Below, in pieces: positions 1-8,662 of a DNA stretch of 64,000 nt (the first letter of the stretch is position 1; each line of letters starts with the position of its first letter). Under the pieces are notes generated by a model. That model was not told where the DNA came from and ran no database searches. It worked only from the letters and a program-made list of their open reading frames with translations. A program made the translations under genes and the position numbers. The stretch is from Rhodobacter sp. NTK016B (GTDB lineage: Bacteria > Pseudomonadota > Alphaproteobacteria > Rhodobacterales > Rhodobacteraceae), in NCBI RefSeq assembly GCF_017303295.1, contig NZ_JAFKOK010000002.1, positions 62,001 to 126,000 of the forward strand, given 5' to 3'.

Positions 1-1
1 C

Positions 2-460
2 CATCGCACCGCGCCAATGATGCTGTCGGAAAAGCTGACTGAGAGCCGCAACGACCGTTTCGTGCTACCACATGTCAACAAGGCGATCCGCGAAAGCTTC
101 GCGCGCGCCGGGATCGACAACGCGTTTCAGCTGGATGCCATCGAAACCCACGATTGCTTTGCGATGACCGAATACGCGGCCATCGACAGCTACGAGATCA
201 CCGCGCCGGGCGAAAGCTGGAAGGCGGTGGAAGAGGGCGTGATCGCGCCGGGCGGCAAGCTGCCGATCAACCCGTCGGGCGGGCTGATCGGGCTGGGCCA
301 TCCGGTGGGCGCCACCGGCGTGCGCATGATGCTCGACGGCTACAAACAGGTCACCGGCAAGGCCGGCGATTATCAGGTCGAGGACGCGAAACGCGTGGGC
401 CTGTTGAATATCGGCGGCTCGACGACCACCATCGCGTCCTTTGTCGTCGGTCGCGGATAG
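2..460 (+). CDS. Thiolase family protein, C-terminal part (acetyl-CoA acetyltransferase-like)
   Basis: The 5' end lies outside the window, so only the last 152 residues are seen. The reading frame is open to the window edge. The C-terminal thiolase domain is recognisable from the ETHDCF segment and from NPSGGLIGLGHPVGATG, which carries the active-site His of the GHP motif. The ending NIGGSTTT lacks the Cys of the usual C-G-G loop of biosynthetic thiolases, which fits the SCP-x/acyl-CoA thiolase branch better than PhbA-type enzymes. It precedes a TRAP transporter by 56 bases, so it may belong to a catabolic cluster for an imported carboxylate. The substrate cannot be inferred. Confidence 0.85.
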   Translation, partial: HRTAPMMLSEKLTESRNDRFVLPHVNKAIRESFARAGIDNAFQLDAIETHDCFAMTEYAAIDSYEITAPGESWKAVEEGVIAPGGKLPINPSGGLIGLGHPVGATGVRMMLDGYKQVTGKAGDYQVEDAKRVGLLNIGGSTTTIASFVVGRG

Positions 461-516
461 AACGAACGCCCCGGGCAAAGCCCGGACATAATCACGATCT
501 TAGGGAGGAGATCACG

Positions 517-1512
517 ATGAACAGAACCAAGACAGCCTTCGCGGCCACATTGGCCCTAACCCTTGCCGCCGGGGCCGCTCAGGCGCGCGATCTGGCCTTT
601 TCGGTCTTCGTGCCGGCGGCCTCGCCCACGGTGCAGCATGTCTACCAGCCCTGGGTCGACTGGTTCAATGAACAGACCGCCGACGATGACGTGCAGATCA
701 CGCTCTATGCGGGCGGCACGTTGGGCCGCAACCCGCTGGCGCAGGCGCAGATGGTCGCCGATGGCGTGGCCGATCTGGCGCTGACCGTGCCCAGCTACAC
801 GCCCGGCGTCTATCCCGATTTCGACGTGTTCGAACTGCCCGGCTTCGCGCAGAACACCGCCGAGGGCTCGCAGGCTGCGCTGGAACTCTATCAGGAAGGC
901 GCGCTGACCGGGTACGAGGACTACTATGTCGTCGCCATGTACAGCTCGGGCTCGTACATGCTGCATACCAGCGAGCCGGTCGCCACGCTTGCCGATGTCG
1001 AAGGTCTGCGCTTCCGCGTTGCGGGGCAGATCCAGACGGCGGTGATCGAGGCTCTGGGCGGCGTGGCGCAATCCATGAGCGCGGGCGAAATGGCCGAGGC
1101 CATCGACCGCGGCCTGATCGACGGCGCGATGACCGACGCCTCGGTCGCGCGCACCTTCCGCGTCGCCGATGTGGCGCAGAACCATTACGACAGCAATCTG
1201 GGCGTTCTGGTCTTCACCATCCTGATGAATCGCGGCGTCTATGAAAGCCTGCCCGAGCATGTGCACGAAGTCCTTGCGCAATCGGGCCAGTACATCGTCG
1301 ACCGCCAGATCGAATTTTACGGCCCCGCCATCGAATCCAATGTCGAGGACTGGCGCAACTCGGACACCCACACGCTGGTCATCCCCACCGATGAAGAGCG
1401 CGCCGAGATCGCCCGCCGCGTGCAGCCGGTGATCGACATGGTGGCCGCGAATGCGACGCCCGGACTGATCGACGCCTATGTCGCCAAGCTCGAGGATATC
1501 CGCAGCCGCTGA
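517..1512 (+). CDS. TRAP transporter solute-binding protein, DctP family
   Basis: A 331-residue periplasmic receptor that would capture a carboxylate-type solute and deliver it to the DctQM membrane unit encoded next. Residues 1 to about 24 form a Sec signal peptide (basic start, Ala/Leu core, AQA cleavage site). The open frame extends upstream into the thiolase gene, but the ATG at 517 is chosen because a strong GGGAGGAG ribosome site sits six bases before it and the signal peptide begins there. The mature part shows the DctP pattern: a GGTLG segment in the N-lobe, a RVAGQIQ strand around the ligand-binding Arg, and a helical C-terminus. The ligand is unknown; the adjacent thiolase suggests an organic acid. 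Confidence 0.93.
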   Translation: MNRTKTAFAATLALTLAAGAAQARDLAFSVFVPAASPTVQHVYQPWVDWFNEQTADDDVQITLYAGGTLGRNPLAQAQMVADGVADLALTVPSYTPGVYPDFDVFELPGFAQNTAEGSQAALELYQEGALTGYEDYYVVAMYSSGSYMLHTSEPVATLADVEGLRFRVAGQIQTAVIEALGGVAQSMSAGEMAEAIDRGLIDGAMTDASVARTFRVADVAQNHYDSNLGVLVFTILMNRGVYESLPEHVHEVLAQSGQYIVDRQIEFYGPAIESNVEDWRNSDTHTLVIPTDEERAEIARRVQPVIDMVAANATPGLIDAYVAKLEDIRSR

Positions 1513-1574
1513 TCCCTCTGCGGGGGCCGGGCAGAACACGCCCGGCCCCCTTCCCTCTTGCAACGGAGAGCGTC

Positions 1575-2075
1575 GTGCAACGACTCGAGCGGCCATTCCT
1601 GATCATTTCGCGCGCCGCAGCCATTCTGGGCGTGCTGTTTCTTCTCTTCGTGGCGGCGCTTTCGGTCGCCGATATCCTGACCCGCGAAGCCACCGGGCGG
1701 CCCATCCGCGGGGCCTATGACCTGTCCGAACTGATGACGATCATCGTCATTGCCGCCTGTTTTCCTGCCGGTCTGCTGGAGCGGCGGCAGATCAAGGTGG
1801 CCTTTCTGGGCGCCATGCTGCCGCGCTGGGGCAACCGGGCGCTGGAGATCTTCGGGGCGCTGTGCACCGCGCTGATGTTCGCGGCCATCGCCTATTATGT
1901 CACGCTGCACGCCCAGCGCGTCACCGCGTCGAACGAATACACCATGGTCCTGCACTGGCCCGTCGCGCCCTGGTGGTGGGTCGCCGCCGCCTGTTTCTGG
2001 ATCTGCATTCCCGCGCAGACCTTCGTCGTGGTGGCCGAGATCCTCGATCACCCCGCCCCTGAACACGATAGCTGA
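1575..2075 (+). CDS. TRAP transporter small permease, DctQ family
   Basis: A 166-residue membrane protein with four predicted transmembrane helices (about residues 14-36, 50-70, 88-112 and 128-155), the usual DctQ architecture. It would form the small membrane subunit of the Na+-driven TRAP importer. The start is a GTG at 1575 preceded by GGAGAG; no ATG is available before the first helix. It lies 62 bases after dctP and 11 bases before dctM, in the canonical P-Q-M order. Confidence 0.9.
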   Translation: MQRLERPFLIISRAAAILGVLFLLFVAALSVADILTREATGRPIRGAYDLSELMTIIVIAACFPAGLLERRQIKVAFLGAMLPRWGNRALEIFGALCTALMFAAIAYYVTLHAQRVTASNEYTMVLHWPVAPWWWVAAACFWICIPAQTFVVVAEILDHPAPEHDS

Positions 2076-2086
2076 ATACGAGGCCA

Positions 2087-3403
2087 ATGATGGACCCGCA
2101 TGTCATCGGATTGATCGGCATGGGCGTGATGTTCGCCCTGATCGTCCTGCACGTTCCCATCGGCGTCGCCATGGGTATCGCCGGGGTTGCGACCTTCGGC
2201 CTGATCCGCGGCGATCTGGGCCCTGCCCTGACGCTGTTCGGCTCGGAAACCGTCTCGAAAGTATCCAGCGCCGAACTGGCCGTGATCCCGCTGTTCCTGC
2301 TGATGGGATCCTTTGCCACCGTGGGCGGGCTATCGGCGGATCTCTATCGCATCGCCTTTGCGCTGATCGGACATATCCGCGGCGGGCTGGCGGTCGCGAC
2401 GATCGGCGGCTGCGCCGGTTTCGGGGCGATCTGCGGCTCGTCGGTGGCCACCGCCACCACGATGACCCGCATCGCGCTGCCCGAGATGATGAAGCGCAAC
2501 TATTCCGAACGTCTCGCCACCGGGTCGATCGCGGCGGGCGGGACGCTGGGGATGCTGATCCCACCCTCGATCATCCTTGTGCTTTACGGCGTGCTGACCG
2601 AGCAATTCGTCAAGACCCTGTTCGTCGCCGCGCTGATCCCCGGTCTGCTGGCCGTGGCGCTGCATATCCTGACGATCATGATCCTCGTGCGGCGCAATCC
2701 TGAACTGGCTTCGAGCAGCGAAAAGCAGCCGTGGAGCGAAAGCTGGCACGCGCTGCGCGACGGCTGGACCGCCGTTCTGCTGATGGTGATGGTTTCGGGC
2801 GGGATCTATGCGGGCGTCTTCTCGGTCAACGAATCCGCCGCCGTGGGCGCCTTTGCCGCCTTCCTCATCGCGCTGCTGCGCGGCCGCCTGACGCTGCCGA
2901 AATTCTGGAGCGCGCTGCAGGAAACCGCCGCCACCACATCGATGATCTACCTGATGACCATCGGCGCTTCGATCTTCACCTATGCGGTGACGATCTCGGG
3001 CCTGCCCCGGATGATCGTCGGCGGCATTCAGGATACCGGCCTGCCCGGCATCTGGGTGATCATGCTGCTGATGGTGATGTATCTGATCCTCGGCTCGATC
3101 TTCGAGACCATCTCGTCGATGGTCATCACCATCCCCTTCGTCTTTCCGCTGATCCTCAGCTATGGCTACGATCCGATCTGGTGGGGCGTGCTGACGGTGA
3201 TGGTGATCGAGATCGGCATGATTACCCCACCCATCGGCATGAATGTGTTTGTTATGAAAGCCATGTTGCCACGAACCAAACTATCGACCATCTTCGCGGG
3301 CGTGGCGCCGTTCATCGCCGCCGACATCCTCAGGTTGACGCTGCTCATCGCTTTCCCGGCGTTGTCGCTGTATCTCGTCAATCTGTTCAACCTGCCGCGC
3401 TGA
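2087..3403 (+). CDS. TRAP transporter large permease, DctM family
   Basis: A 438-residue polytopic protein of about twelve helices, the transport-pore subunit of the TRAP system. Family signatures visible are GGTLGMLIPPS near residue 152 and the near-C-terminal EIGMITPPIGMNVFV repeat, the two related hairpin regions of the DctM elevator fold. Two tandem ATG codons (2087, 2090) are possible starts; GAGG at 2080-2083 is spaced slightly better for the second. It is co-transcribed with dctP and dctQ, and the ABM-domain gene follows after 10 bases. Confidence 0.94.
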   Translation: MMDPHVIGLIGMGVMFALIVLHVPIGVAMGIAGVATFGLIRGDLGPALTLFGSETVSKVSSAELAVIPLFLLMGSFATVGGLSADLYRIAFALIGHIRGGLAVATIGGCAGFGAICGSSVATATTMTRIALPEMMKRNYSERLATGSIAAGGTLGMLIPPSIILVLYGVLTEQFVKTLFVAALIPGLLAVALHILTIMILVRRNPELASSSEKQPWSESWHALRDGWTAVLLMVMVSGGIYAGVFSVNESAAVGAFAAFLIALLRGRLTLPKFWSALQETAATTSMIYLMTIGASIFTYAVTISGLPRMIVGGIQDTGLPGIWVIMLLMVMYLILGSIFETISSMVITIPFVFPLILSYGYDPIWWGVLTVMVIEIGMITPPIGMNVFVMKAMLPRTKLSTIFAGVAPFIAADILRLTLLIAFPALSLYLVNLFNLPR

Positions 3404-3413
3404 AAGGGGCAAG

Positions 3414-3758
3414 ATGGCCATTACCTGGATCCTTGAAACCACGCTCGACCCTGGTCGCGCCGACGAATTGCGCGCTCTGGCAGCCGATATGTCCGAAAGC
3501 GTCCGTGCGGACGAGCCGGGCTGCACGCTGTACGAGTGGTTCATCTCCGAGGATGGGACCCAGTGCCACATCCTCGAAGGCTACGCCGATGACGAGGCCG
3601 TCGTGACCCATGTGAAGAACCTGAACGCGAAATTCGCGCGCCAGCTTTTCGGCATCGCCACGCCCGCGCGCTTCGTGGTCTATGGCACACCGGGGGACGA
3701 AGCCCGCAACGCCATTCATGCGCTCAAGCCGGTCTACCTGCCGCCGCTTCTGAGCTGA
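3414..3758 (+). CDS. Small ABM-domain protein (antibiotic biosynthesis monooxygenase superfamily)
   Basis: A 114-residue protein with the ferredoxin-like ABM fold: an N-terminal strand (ITWILETTLDPGR), a helix, then EPGCTLYEWFISEDG and CHILEGYADDEAV, the pattern of quinol monooxygenase YgiN-like proteins. Such proteins usually act as cofactor-free oxygenases or as small-molecule-binding dimers, so the reaction is not assignable. An AAAGGGG ribosome site precedes the ATG. It is the last gene of the TRAP operon and is followed by a strong hairpin. Confidence 0.75.
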   Translation: MAITWILETTLDPGRADELRALAADMSESVRADEPGCTLYEWFISEDGTQCHILEGYADDEAVVTHVKNLNAKFARQLFGIATPARFVVYGTPGDEARNAIHALKPVYLPPLLS

Positions 3759-3766
3759 CAGACAAT

Positions 3767-3793
3767 CACGAGCGGGGTCCTGCCCCGCTCGTG
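3767..3793 (+). terminator. Hairpin terminator after the TRAP operon
   Basis: A perfect 11-bp stem (CACGAGCGGGG / CCCCGCTCGTG) with a 5-base loop, nine bases after the stop of the ABM gene. There is only a short CCCCTT tail rather than a T-run. The remaining bases to 3920 hold nothing recognisable. Confidence 0.75.
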
Positions 3794-3920
3794 GCCCCTT
3801 AAGACGCCCGGAGCTTCCTGACGGTGAGCCAAGGGCCCCGACAGACCCGCTCAGCCCTCGTTGCCGTTTCCGGTCAGCGCGATAAGATCGGCCTGTCAGC
3901 ATCGCCCGCAATTCAGCCCC

Positions 3921-5633
3921 TTACCGCAAGAAGTTGTCACGCAGCAGCGAGACCACTTCACGCGCACGACCGTCCAGAACCGCCTTGGCCCCGAACAACG
4001 CGGTCGAGGCGACCTGACCGGCTTCCACCTTTGGCGGCATGACCAGCTCCATCCGGTTGACCCGAACGTCCAGCAAAGCGGGGCCATCGGCGGCGAGCCA
4101 TTCGCTCATCGCCCCTTCCAGCTGGCCCGCCGTCTCGACCCGCCAGCCCTTGAGCCCGCAGACCTCGGCCAGCTTGGCGAAATCGGGATTGTCCAACCCG
4201 GTGAAACTGTCGAGCAGCCCTTCCACCCGTTGCTCCATCTCGACGAAGCCGAGTGAGCCGTTGTTGTAGATCAGGATCTTGACCGGCAGTTTCTCTTGCC
4301 TGAGCGTCAACAGGTCGCCCATCAGCATCGTCATGCCGCCATCGCCGCTCATTGAGATAACCTGACGGCCCGGATAGGCGGCGACGGCGCCCATGGCCTG
4401 CGGATAGGCATTCGCCATCGTGCCGTGCAGCAGGCTGGTCAGGAAGCGCCGGTCGCCGTTTGCCGTCAGGTGCCGCAGCAGCCAGACCATGGGCGAGCCG
4501 CCATCGGCGGTGAAGATCGCGTCCGGGGCGGCCAGCCGGTCGAGCGTTTGTGTGACGAATTGCGGATGGATCAGCGACGGGTCGCTTTCCCGCGCCTCGC
4601 CGACATAACCGTCGAGATCGTCTTTCCACTGCTTGCGCGCGGCTTCCAGATGCGCCTTGTCGTCCTTCTGATCCAGCCTGTCCAGCAGCGCCTCGACGGT
4701 CGGGCCCACATCGCCGACCAGCCCCATGCCAACGGGGGCGCGGCGCCCGATATGCGCGGGGTCGCGGTCGATCTGGATGATCTTTTCCTGACCCGGATAG
4801 AACTGCGTGTAGGCGAAATCGGTGCCGAGGCAGAGCATCACATCCGCGCCGTCCACGGCCTCGACCCCGGCCTTGTTACCAAGAATGCCGATCATGCCGA
4901 CATTATAGGCGTTGTCGGGCTCGATGAATTCCTTCGACCGGCTTGTATGCGCAATGGGCGCGGCCAGCCTTTCGGCCAGCGCCACCAGCTGAGGCTTGGC
5001 ATCACGCGCGCCGATCCCGGCATAGAGCGTAACGGCCCGGGCCGCGTTGAGCCTGTCGGCCAGCGCATCCAGTTCGTCATCGGACGGGCGCAGGCGCGGC
5101 TTGGGGCGGTGGACGGACCAGGGCAGCGCGTCCTTGCTGTCTTCCTCGAACATGTCACCATTGACGATGACCACCGCGACGCCGCCCTGGGTCAGCGCCG
5201 CCTGCGCGGCCTGCACAACAATGCGGCGCGCCTGATCGGGATGCGAGATATATTCGCAGAACACGCTGTGCTGCTCGTAGATCTTGCGCTGATCGACCTC
5301 TTGCGGGAAGCCCAGCCCGGCCTCGGCCCGCGCCACATCCGAGGCGATGAGCAGCACGGGCGCGCCGTTGCGATGGCTCTCGAAGATCCCGTTGACGAAA
5401 TGCAGCGATCCCGGCCCGCAGGTGCCTGCGCAGACGGCCAGTTCGCCGGTGAAATAGGCCTCGCCGCCTGCGGCCAGCCCGCCAACTTCTTCGTGACGCA
5501 CATGGACCCAACGCAGGTCGGACCGGCGCACCGCATCGGTGAAGTGATTGATCGTATCGCCCACGATCCCCCAGCAGCGCTTTGCACCCGCTTCGACAAG
5601 TGCGTCCACGACGACATCGGCAACCTTGGTCAT
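3921..5633 (-). CDS. poxB: Pyruvate dehydrogenase (quinone) / pyruvate oxidase
   Basis: A 570-residue ThDP- and FAD-dependent enzyme expected to decarboxylate pyruvate to acetate and CO2 and pass electrons directly to membrane ubiquinone. Length and sequence track E. coli PoxB (572 aa). Visible elements are the ThDP-activating Glu in RHEEVGG (residues 46-52), the ThDP/Mg motif GDGG at 430-433 ending in NN at 457-458, and a C-terminal tail GRAREVVSLLRDNFLR resembling the lipid-binding peptide that recruits PoxB to the membrane. A strong GGAAGGA site precedes the ATG. It sits 27 bases downstream of the FMN/Fe-S protein on the same strand, so the two are probably co-transcribed. Confidence 0.92.
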   Translation of the reverse strand: MTKVADVVVDALVEAGAKRCWGIVGDTINHFTDAVRRSDLRWVHVRHEEVGGLAAGGEAYFTGELAVCAGTCGPGSLHFVNGIFESHRNGAPVLLIASDVARAEAGLGFPQEVDQRKIYEQHSVFCEYISHPDQARRIVVQAAQAALTQGGVAVVIVNGDMFEEDSKDALPWSVHRPKPRLRPSDDELDALADRLNAARAVTLYAGIGARDAKPQLVALAERLAAPIAHTSRSKEFIEPDNAYNVGMIGILGNKAGVEAVDGADVMLCLGTDFAYTQFYPGQEKIIQIDRDPAHIGRRAPVGMGLVGDVGPTVEALLDRLDQKDDKAHLEAARKQWKDDLDGYVGEARESDPSLIHPQFVTQTLDRLAAPDAIFTADGGSPMVWLLRHLTANGDRRFLTSLLHGTMANAYPQAMGAVAAYPGRQVISMSGDGGMTMLMGDLLTLRQEKLPVKILIYNNGSLGFVEMEQRVEGLLDSFTGLDNPDFAKLAEVCGLKGWRVETAGQLEGAMSEWLAADGPALLDVRVNRMELVMPPKVEAGQVASTALFGAKAVLDGRAREVVSLLRDNFLR

Positions 5634-5660
5634 TCTCGGTATCCTTCCAGATGAATGCGC

Positions 5661-7292
5661 TTACTTCGCGCGCGCCTTGGCGAGATTGATGGCCGGGCGG
5701 AAACTGGTCGCCTGCGCCGCGCGCCAGAAATCGGCGTAAATCGTGTCTTCCGGCGCCTCGACAAGCGCCCCTTCGGCAAGGAAGGGATGGACCTGATCCA
5801 TCGGCACCGCCTTTTCGGGCCCGTTGCGGTGCATCATGTGATGCGGCTCCAACTCGCCGGGATGGTCCAGCCCGGCCGAGGCGACGATCTCCATCAGCGC
5901 CTCGACGGTCTTGTCGTGGAACCGGGCCGACCGTTCGCCTTGCACCTCGGGGACCAATCCGCGCTGGCGGATCGGGTCTTGCGCGGTGACGCCGGTCGGA
6001 CAGGTCCCGAGATGGCAACGCTGCGCCTGAATGCAGCCGACCGAGAACATGAAGGCCCGCGCCGCGTTGCACCAATCCGCCCCCTGAGCGATGTTTCGCG
6101 CCAGCCCCATGCCGGAATAGACCTTGCCGCTGGCCGCCAGCCGGATCTGCGATTTGACGCCGGCGCCGACCAGCGCGTTGCGCATCAGGATCAGACCTTC
6201 GGACAGGGGCATCCCGACCCAGTCCGACAGCTCCAGCGGCGCAGCGCCGGTGCCGCCTTCGCCCCCGTCGACGACGATGAAGTCGGGATGGATCCCGGTC
6301 TCGAGGATCGCTTTCATGATGGCGAAGGGCTCATGCGGCTGGCCGATGCACAGCTTCAGGCCCACGGGTTTGCCGCCCGACAGATCGCGCATCCTTGCGG
6401 CGAATTCCAGCATCTCGATGGGCGTGGAAAACGCCGAATGGCCGCGTGGCGACAGGCAATCCTCATGCGCCGGAACCTGTCGGATCTTCGCGATCTCCTC
6501 GGTCACCTTGGCGGCGGGCAACAGGCCGCCATGGCCGGGCTTGGCGCCCTGGCTCAGCTTGATTTCGGTCATCTTGACCTCGTCGCGCTGCGCAGTCTCG
6601 GCGAATTTACCGGGGTCGAAATTGCCGTCCCTGTCACGCGCACCGAAATAGCCCGAGCCAAGCTCCCACACGATATCGCCGCCGTTTTCAAGGTGATAGG
6701 GCGAGAGCCCGCCTTCGCCCGTATCGTGGTAATACCCGCCCTTCTTCGCCCCAAGGTTCAGCGCCCGCACGGCGTTGGCAGACAGCGCGCCAAAGCTCAT
6801 GGCCGAGATGTTCAGCACCGACGCCGAATAAGGCTTGCTGCATTGATCCGAGCCGACATCCACCCGGGGGGACTTGATCGGGTCCTTGGTGGGCGCGATG
6901 GAATGCCCGACCCAGTGATAGGTATCCGCGTCGGTGTCGCGCTCGGTGCCGAAAGGCTGCGTGTCGGTGACACCATCGGCGCGGGCATGGACAAGACGCC
7001 GCGCCGCCAGCGAATAGGGCGTGCCGCCAAGATCGTCCTCGACGATATAGCTGTGCAGATAGGGCCGCAGATCGTGGAACAGCCACCGGATGCGGCCCGC
7101 CACGGGATAATTGCGCGTGATGGCCCAGCGGGTCTGGAACGCGTCGAACAGCCCCAGCAGCACGACCGCCGCCATCAGCAGCGCCAGCCAGACCCATCCA
7201 AGCACCAGCGCGACCAGAAGCAGGATCGCCGCAACAATCGGCACCACCGCCCTCTTGGACAGATCGAGAAGGCTGGCGAGGGTGTTGCTCAT
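5661..7292 (-). CDS. Membrane-anchored FMN-binding glutamate synthase family protein
   Basis: A 543-residue protein with two N-terminal transmembrane helices (about residues 14-50) followed by a glutamate-synthase-type FMN TIM barrel. Cys420-x5-Cys426-x4-Cys431 matches the 3Fe-4S ligand motif of GltB. There is no glutaminase domain, so it is a stand-alone FMN/Fe-S oxidoreductase of the YerD-like group, and its physiological substrate is unknown. The start at 7292 is chosen because the transmembrane segment follows it directly; the frame stays open for 65 more codons upstream, but that stretch is Arg-rich and does not resemble the family. It is the first gene of a probable operon with poxB. 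Confidence 0.88.
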   Translation of the reverse strand: MSNTLASLLDLSKRAVVPIVAAILLLVALVLGWVWLALLMAAVVLLGLFDAFQTRWAITRNYPVAGRIRWLFHDLRPYLHSYIVEDDLGGTPYSLAARRLVHARADGVTDTQPFGTERDTDADTYHWVGHSIAPTKDPIKSPRVDVGSDQCSKPYSASVLNISAMSFGALSANAVRALNLGAKKGGYYHDTGEGGLSPYHLENGGDIVWELGSGYFGARDRDGNFDPGKFAETAQRDEVKMTEIKLSQGAKPGHGGLLPAAKVTEEIAKIRQVPAHEDCLSPRGHSAFSTPIEMLEFAARMRDLSGGKPVGLKLCIGQPHEPFAIMKAILETGIHPDFIVVDGGEGGTGAAPLELSDWVGMPLSEGLILMRNALVGAGVKSQIRLAASGKVYSGMGLARNIAQGADWCNAARAFMFSVGCIQAQRCHLGTCPTGVTAQDPIRQRGLVPEVQGERSARFHDKTVEALMEIVASAGLDHPGELEPHHMMHRNGPEKAVPMDQVHPFLAEGALVEAPEDTIYADFWRAAQATSFRPAINLAKARAK

Positions 7293-7654
7293 ACTATCGT
7301 TCTTTCGCTTCGGTGGCTGGGACGGCATTGGCGCCGGTTCACATGTTCCAAGGGGGACCTTGCGCCAGTGTTTCCGGATTCTTACGTTTTTTCGAAGAAA
7401 GCCCCGGCGCAGGTGTGGGGCGCCAAGGTTAGAAGACCTGTGATTGCGCAAGAATTCCCGAAGAACGGCCCTCGTGCCTGAGACCATTTATCGCGGTTGC
7501 GTCATGCATCAAGCGAACCCGCCGAAGGCACCGCTTTCAGCAGATTCCAGCACGGGTGTGGTGCCGGAATTATCCCGACAAAAACGCTCTTGATCTCGCC
7601 CCGTCGGGCGTATAGCGCTTCCCGACAAGATTACTCAACTATGAGAGCTTGCCG
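7293..7654. other. Divergent intergenic region (362 bp)
   Basis: The region separates the minus-strand FMN/Fe-S gene from the plus-strand ABC importer and must hold both promoters. It is somewhat richer in A/T than the genes. A TTGATC box lies 15 bases before TATAGC around 7590-7616, which is short for a sigma-70 promoter. No clear Fur or Irr box and no riboswitch fold was found. Confidence 0.4.
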
Positions 7655-8662
7655 ATGTCGCACACGCCCTTCCTGCCCCTCGCAACCGCCGCTCTGGTCT
7701 TCGCAGGCAGCGCGGCATTGGCCCAGACGAGCTATCCCCTGACCATCGAGAATTGCGGCCAGTCCGTCACCTTCACCCGGGCGCCGCAGAACGCCGTGGC
7801 TCTGGGTCAGAACAGCGCCGAGATCATGCTGCTTCTGGGGCTGGAAGACCGGATGGCGGCCAGCGCCTTCTGGCCGAATTCGGTGCTGCCCGAACTGGCC
7901 GAGGCGAATGCCGAAGTCGAGGTGCTGACCGTCGAATTCCCCACGCTGGAAGCCGTGCTCTCACGTCAGCCGGACTTCGTGGCGGCCATGCTGACGACGC
8001 TTCTGGGCCCGGACAGCACCGTCGCCAATCGCGGCGATTTCGAAGAGCTGGGCATCCCGACATACCTGTCGCCCAGCGCGTGTTCGACGGCGCTGGATGC
8101 GGGGGACGCCTATGGCTCGCGCGAGGAATTGTGGAGCATGGAGCTGCTCTACAAAGAGATCGAGGACCTGTCGCGCATCTTCGATGTGCCGGATCGCGGT
8201 CAGGCGCTGATCGACGATTTCCGCGCCCGCGAAGCCGCGCTGCGCGAACAATTCTCCGAGAATGAGGACCTGACCTTTCTGTTCTGGTTCTCAAGCCCCT
8301 CGCCCGCCGATGACGCCTATCTCGGCGGCGGCAACGGGCCCTCGGGCTATATCGCCGACATCCTCGGCGGCTCGAACGCCATCCGGACCGAGGCGGACTG
8401 GCCCGCCGTCGGCTGGGAAGGTATCATGGCTGCCGATCCGACCGTGTTCGTCGCGGCGCAGGTCGACCGTAACCGCTGGGATCTGGACACGGCGGAAAAC
8501 AAGATCGAATTCCTGACATCCGATCCGACCGTCAGCCAGATGGACGCGGTTCGCAACGGCCGGATCGTGGTGATGAGCGGGGCTGCGATGAATCCCAGCA
8601 TCCGCACGCTCTACGGCGCCGAGCAGGTGGCCGAACAGCTGCAAGCGCTCGACCTTCCGTGA
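7655..8662 (+). CDS. ABC transporter substrate-binding protein (siderophore/cobalamin type)
   Basis: A 335-residue periplasmic binding protein of the BtuF/FepB class. It has a signal peptide of about 22 residues ending in ALAQ and then the cluster-8 fold: YPLTIENCGQSVTF, followed by RAPQNAVALGQNSAEIMLLLGLEDR, which is typical of Fe3+-siderophore and B12 receptors. The ATG at 7655 is preferred over an in-frame TTG six bases earlier because of its spacing from GAGAG at 7643-7647. It starts a tightly overlapped three-gene importer. The ligand (ferric siderophore, heme or cobalamin) cannot be told apart by eye. Confidence 0.9.
   Translation: MSHTPFLPLATAALVFAGSAALAQTSYPLTIENCGQSVTFTRAPQNAVALGQNSAEIMLLLGLEDRMAASAFWPNSVLPELAEANAEVEVLTVEFPTLEAVLSRQPDFVAAMLTTLLGPDSTVANRGDFEELGIPTYLSPSACSTALDAGDAYGSREELWSMELLYKEIEDLSRIFDVPDRGQALIDDFRAREAALREQFSENEDLTFLFWFSSPSPADDAYLGGGNGPSGYIADILGGSNAIRTEADWPAVGWEGIMAADPTVFVAAQVDRNRWDLDTAENKIEFLTSDPTVSQMDAVRNGRIVVMSGAAMNPSIRTLYGAEQVAEQLQALDLP

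Noticed and set aside
5655-7481. Open frame of 608 codons opposite the FMN/Fe-S gene
   Set aside because: The minus-strand protein has clear catalytic and 3Fe-4S motifs, so the plus-strand frame is a shadow.
7590-7640. Small CGCCC/GGGCG hairpin before the siderophore-type binding protein, considered as a riboswitch or regulatory RNA
   Set aside because: Only a 5-bp stem with no conserved cobalamin or other aptamer blocks.
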